This document shows positions 5,996 through 8,045 of a stretch of DNA of 8,045 nucleotides, in pieces. The DNA is from Bacillota bacterium. GTDB lineage: Bacteria > Bacillota > Desulfotomaculia > Desulfotomaculales > Desulfallaceae. Every line of letters begins with the position of its first letter. Position 1 is the stretch's first letter. Location of the stretch: positions 1-8,045 of the forward strand of contig WQUS01000013.1 in the NCBI GenBank assembly GCA_009781965.1, given 5' to 3'. Position numbers and translations under genes: made by a program. Under the pieces are notes generated by a model that did not search any database, was not told where the DNA came from, and worked only from the letters and a program-made list of their open reading frames with translations.

Positions 5996-6829
5996 ATGTT
6001 GAATAAAATGTATAGTCCTGAAAATGAGAAGAAAGAAAACAAGACAGCCTCCTCCAAAAAAAGGTTGACAATTTCTTTAACTCCTGAAGAAGATATCAAT
6101 ACAAGAAGACTGGCTGAAAACTTTAACCCAAGTGTGAAGCTTATTTACGAGACGCTTTTCCGATTGAATGAGGGTAATGAAGAATACAATGCTGTCTCGG
6201 TTCCTCCGGAGACTGACAGAAGACGTATCGACGTTCTTTGTGCCGATAACATGAAAAATAACAGTTTTGAAAAAAAAGACGTTGATTTATTGCTTTTACT
6301 ATCTTCACATATGACTGTCCTTCAAAAGAAGTTAAAAAGACAAATAGATATACCTGGGGAATTGATAAGAAAAGTACTCTCTGGTGTAGGATTATCCGGG
6401 GTTATATTGATTTTGGCTGAATTATTGAAATGTACAGTAATTGTTGAGGACAGACGGTTTAATATTGTATGCAGGGCGTTGCCGGAGAATAGCGATAGCG
6501 GCGCTTTAAAACCGGGGGAACAATTAAAAGAAATAAAGAAACTAAAGCCAATTGCCGATAAATGCAGGGAAGCGATTTTTAAGAAAAAGATCGTTTATAT
6601 CGATCCATTACCGGAAGAAGGTATAGATTATTGTCGCGCTCTGGCTCCATTATTTACGAATGAAGGCTGGCTCATTGGTTACCTATCAGTGTTATTCAGG
6701 AGTAGAAATTGCGATGAATTCGATATTTTAACTATTGAGCAAGCGGCATTGTTAGCTGCTATAGAGTTTGCCAAAGAAAAAGAGTTTTACGGAATCGAAT
6801 TAAAATCAGGGGGAGACAAGAATTTCTAG
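5996..6829 (+). CDS. PucR/CdaR-type transcriptional regulator, N-terminal (sensor) part, frameshifted
   Basis: The 277-residue frame is the front part of a regulator whose DNA-binding end continues in another frame at 6823-7596. Residues 1-25 are polar and lysine-rich and look disordered. Residues 95-130 (LLLLLSSHMTVLQKKLKRQ, then PGELIRKVL) form a helical linker. Residues 131-260 match the GAF-like sensor region of PucR/CdaR regulators (LAELLKCTVIVEDRRFNIV, then ALAPLFTNEGWLIGYLSVLF, then EQAALLAAIEFAKEKE). The frame dies at TAG 6827-6829, only six codons after a G5 run. Adding one G restores SGGRQEFLDLLIKGDF, the typical family junction, and a 533-residue protein. Known relatives sense small metabolites and activate nearby catabolic genes; the effector is unknown. 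As read, this half lacks a DNA-binding domain. It is either a recent pseudogene or a base-call error. Confidence 0.8.
   Translation: MLNKMYSPENEKKENKTASSKKRLTISLTPEEDINTRRLAENFNPSVKLIYETLFRLNEGNEEYNAVSVPPETDRRRIDVLCADNMKNNSFEKKDVDLLLLLSSHMTVLQKKLKRQIDIPGELIRKVLSGVGLSGVILILAELLKCTVIVEDRRFNIVCRALPENSDSGALKPGEQLKEIKKLKPIADKCREAIFKKKIVYIDPLPEEGIDYCRALAPLFTNEGWLIGYLSVLFRSRNCDEFDILTIEQAALLAAIEFAKEKEFYGIELKSGGDKNF
6809..6813 (+). other. Apparent one-base frameshift site (G5 run) in the regulator gene
   Basis: The codons TCA GGG GGA GAC AAG AAT TTC TAG end the upstream frame. A sixth G gives TCA GGG GGG AGA CAA GAA TTT CTA GAT and joins the two halves cleanly. The upstream frame is 5996 and the downstream frame is one base back, which is consistent with loss of a single base. 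Confidence 0.75.
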
Positions 6830-6927
6830 ATTTATTAATAAAAGGAGATTTTGCAGATGAAAAAGCGATACTTAAACAAGCAAAATTTTTAAATTACGAG
6901 ATTTCCAGACCGCAAGCGGTTATTATT

Positions 6928-7596
6928 ATGAAAATAGAAAGTACTACCAAACCAGAAGAAGAATTATCGTTATTAAGGGAAAAGATAAATAATATCGTTA
7001 TTTTCGTAACGCAGTCGCTGCCTCAGAGTCTTATATTGCCCAAGGACAGCGAAATAATTGTTTTATGCGTCGAAGATAAGCTAAACGATTTAAAAGAATT
7101 AATAAGGCATATTTGCCGGGATATTGAGCATGAGTATCCGTCAATACAAGTTTACGTCGGTATAGGGGAGCAGTTTAATGACGTATTAAAAGCCAGGGAA
7201 AGTTTTCAACAAGCAAAAAAGGTTATAGATGTGCTTGGCTTTTTTCATTTTGATGAAAGAATAGCAACCTATGATGAACTTGGATTATATAGCTTATTTT
7301 TTCCTATCGACAACAAGGAGGTGCTGGAAAGCTTTGTTAAGCAAAGATTAGGGCCGCTACTCGAATATGACAAAAAAAGAAAAGGGTCGCTTTTATTGAC
7401 TTTGGATATGTTTTTGCAGAAACAATGCAGTTTAAAGAGTGCTTCTGAAGAGTTATTCATTCATATTAAAACGATGACGTATCGGATACGCAGAATTGAG
7501 GAAATACTAAATGTTAGATTATCCGATGCGGAAGTTTGTTTTAATTTAAGGCTAGCGCTTAAGCTTCATTTTTTATTACTCTTCTATCCTAAATAA
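6928..7596 (+). CDS. PucR/CdaR-type transcriptional regulator, C-terminal (GGDEF-like and HTH) part, frameshifted
   Basis: The downstream frame is open from before 6823 (FLDLLIKGDFADEKAILKQA), so the conserved sequence starts well ahead of ATG 6928. That ATG has no RBS and is a formal start only. From it, residues 1-112 resemble the degenerate GGDEF-like CdaR domain (IQVYVGIGEQFNDVLKARES, then QAKKVI). Residues 155-215 are the PucR C-terminal helix-turn-helix: LTLDMFLQKQCSLKSASEEL, then FIHIKTMTYRIRRIEEIL, then LRLALKLHFLL. The usual 'LfvHrNTl.YRl' core reads LFIHIKTMTYRI, so the Asn of the recognition segment is replaced by Lys. In the intact protein this part would bind DNA. It ends 5 bases before the stop of the convergent small gene. 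The target is unknown; the acyl-CoA cassette is a candidate only by proximity. Confidence 0.85.
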   Translation: MKIESTTKPEEELSLLREKINNIVIFVTQSLPQSLILPKDSEIIVLCVEDKLNDLKELIRHICRDIEHEYPSIQVYVGIGEQFNDVLKARESFQQAKKVIDVLGFFHFDERIATYDELGLYSLFFPIDNKEVLESFVKQRLGPLLEYDKKRKGSLLLTLDMFLQKQCSLKSASEELFIHIKTMTYRIRRIEEILNVRLSDAEVCFNLRLALKLHFLLLFYPK

Positions 7597-7601
7597 AACA
7601 G

Positions 7602-7837
7602 TTACTTCAATTCATTTAAGCTGTCAGTATACCTTGCTTCGTTGAAAGGTTCGGCGTTTTTCATAACATCGTAGATTTCTGTGATAACTACCGCGCCGAT
7701 TTTTTCTTTTGCTTGCTGTCCGGTGTAGCCTAGGCTACACAGCCTTTCGTATGTCGCTCGTGTAACTGGGGGATCGTTTGCGTTTAGCTGATTATCAACT
7801 ACGTCTAAAATTAACCTTTCAAACGCTTATTCGCCAT
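7602..7837 (-). pseudogene. Small conserved-type protein, about 78 residues, frameshifted near its start
   Basis: ATG at 7837 (minus strand) has a strong RBS, but its frame stops after eight codons (MANKRLKG). The neighbouring frame then runs to TAA at 7602-7604 and reads as convincing protein: RLILDVVDNQLNANDPPVTR, then YERLCSLGYTGQQAKEKIGA, then VVITEIYDVMKNAEPFNEAR. Restoring one base after codon five (around 7823-7824) gives MANKRFERLILDVV and a 78-residue protein with matching ends. I recall similar small acidic proteins in anaerobic Firmicutes, often described only as hypothetical, and cannot name a function. It has its own promoter at 7881-7909 and converges on the regulator gene. Loss of one base could be real decay or a sequencing error. 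Confidence 0.6.
7723..7740. repeat. 18-bp perfect palindrome inside the small minus-strand gene
   Basis: GTGTAGCCTAGGCTACAC equals its own reverse complement, centred on CCTAGG. On the minus strand it encodes part of the LCSLGYTG segment, so coding constraint may explain it only in part. Confidence 0.5.
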
Positions 7838-7843
7838 TGTCGT

Positions 7844-7849
7844 CCCTCC
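7844..7849 (-). promoter_or_regulatory. Ribosome binding site of the small minus-strand gene
   Basis: On the minus strand GGAGGG lies 6 bases before ATG 7837. This strong signal argues that the frameshifted gene was real and began at 7837. Confidence 0.65.
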
Positions 7850-7880
7850 GAAATCGTTCAATAATCCACTTGTTTGATTC

Positions 7881-7909
7881 ATTGTAACATTTGATAGAAA
7901 CAGTATCAA
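7881..7909 (-). promoter_or_regulatory. Sigma70-type promoter for the small minus-strand gene
   Basis: Read on the minus strand, -35 TTGATA (7904-7909) and -10 TACAAT (7881-7886) are separated by exactly 17 bases. Transcription would start near 7874, leaving a leader of about 36 bases before ATG 7837. The -35 box is one arm of a 6-bp inverted repeat (TTGATA and TATCAA, 7891-7909), a possible operator. Confidence 0.6.
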
Positions 7910-8045
7910 GAATCCGGCGATATTTGAAAACCTGTGTGATTTTTATGTTACTGGTCAGACCCTGTGTTTGTTAGTACCCGTAGCCCAGGCCCGTAAAGTT
8001 ATTAACCGTAAGCGATTTCTCGAAGAGTATGAGCGCACGGTTAAT
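7910..8045. other. Unassigned edge sequence
   Basis: No gene can be supported. A plus-strand frame is open from 7878 to the window end and reads VPVAQARKVINRKRF, then LEEYERTVN, without a credible start. A minus-strand frame ends with a TAA at 7971-7973. Both are too short to judge. The terminal 45 bases carry a 9-bp inverted repeat (8001-8009 and 8037-8045). Confidence 0.3.

Noticed and set aside
6807..6829. Programmed -1 ribosomal frameshift in the regulator
   Set aside because: The A GGG GGA sequence is not a standard slippery heptamer, no obvious stimulatory hairpin follows, and the family is normally made from one frame.
6857..6892. 11-codon micro-ORF (MKKRYLNKQNF) with AAAGGAG upstream, between the regulator halves
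   Set aside because: The same bases are better explained as the in-register junction of the frameshifted regulator (DFADEKAILKQA); the RBS likeness is coincidental.

Overview
The window looks like chromosomal DNA from an anaerobic, low-to-mid GC Firmicute (Bacillota), possibly a Clostridia or Negativicutes member. This is inference: the start sites that matter carry strong GGAGG-type ribosome binding sites, the gene set is acyl-CoA metabolism plus a tungsten/molybdenum aldehyde:ferredoxin oxidoreductase remnant and a PucR/CdaR-type activator, and one membrane protein resembles the sporulation SpoVAC/SpoVAE family. No RNA gene, CRISPR array or intact insertion sequence was seen.

Layout. (1) 1-2491, plus strand: a tightly packed acyl-CoA cassette. 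It holds the C-terminal end of an acyl-CoA ligase (cut by the window edge), a DUF35-type zinc-ribbon/OB-fold protein, an SCP-x/lipid-transfer-type thiolase and, after a 78-bp gap, a methylmalonyl-CoA epimerase-like VOC protein. (2) 2492-4278: an intact short-chain dehydrogenase, followed within one codon of its stop by the headless C-terminal part of an aldehyde:ferredoxin oxidoreductase, so a rearrangement boundary. (3) 4366-5226: a polytopic membrane protein built from two SpoVAC/SpoVAE-like halves. (4) 5227-5995: about 770 bp with no intact gene. It contains an AT-rich palindrome, a minus-strand remnant of a pyridoxamine-phosphate-oxidase-like protein and an unidentified plus-strand C-terminal coding remnant. 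(5) 5996-7596: a PucR/CdaR-type regulator split into two frames by an apparent one-base loss at a G5 run. (6) 7602-8045: a convergent small conserved-looking gene on the minus strand, with a very good sigma70-type promoter and RBS but its own one-base frameshift near the start, then unassigned edge sequence.

How it fits together. The ligase activates a carboxylic acid to a CoA thioester. The DUF35 protein and thiolase probably form a complex that cleaves or forms a carbon-carbon bond on acyl-CoA. The epimerase-like protein and the dehydrogenase could act on branched or beta-hydroxy/keto acyl-CoA intermediates. The substrate cannot be read from the sequence. The right two thirds look like a region in decay or recently recombined: three truncated coding remnants and two single-base frameshifts. 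The two frameshifts could instead be sequencing errors and should be checked on reads before being called biology. I found no convincing undescribed defence or mobile system. The most unusual intact item is the duplicated SpoVA-like membrane protein.
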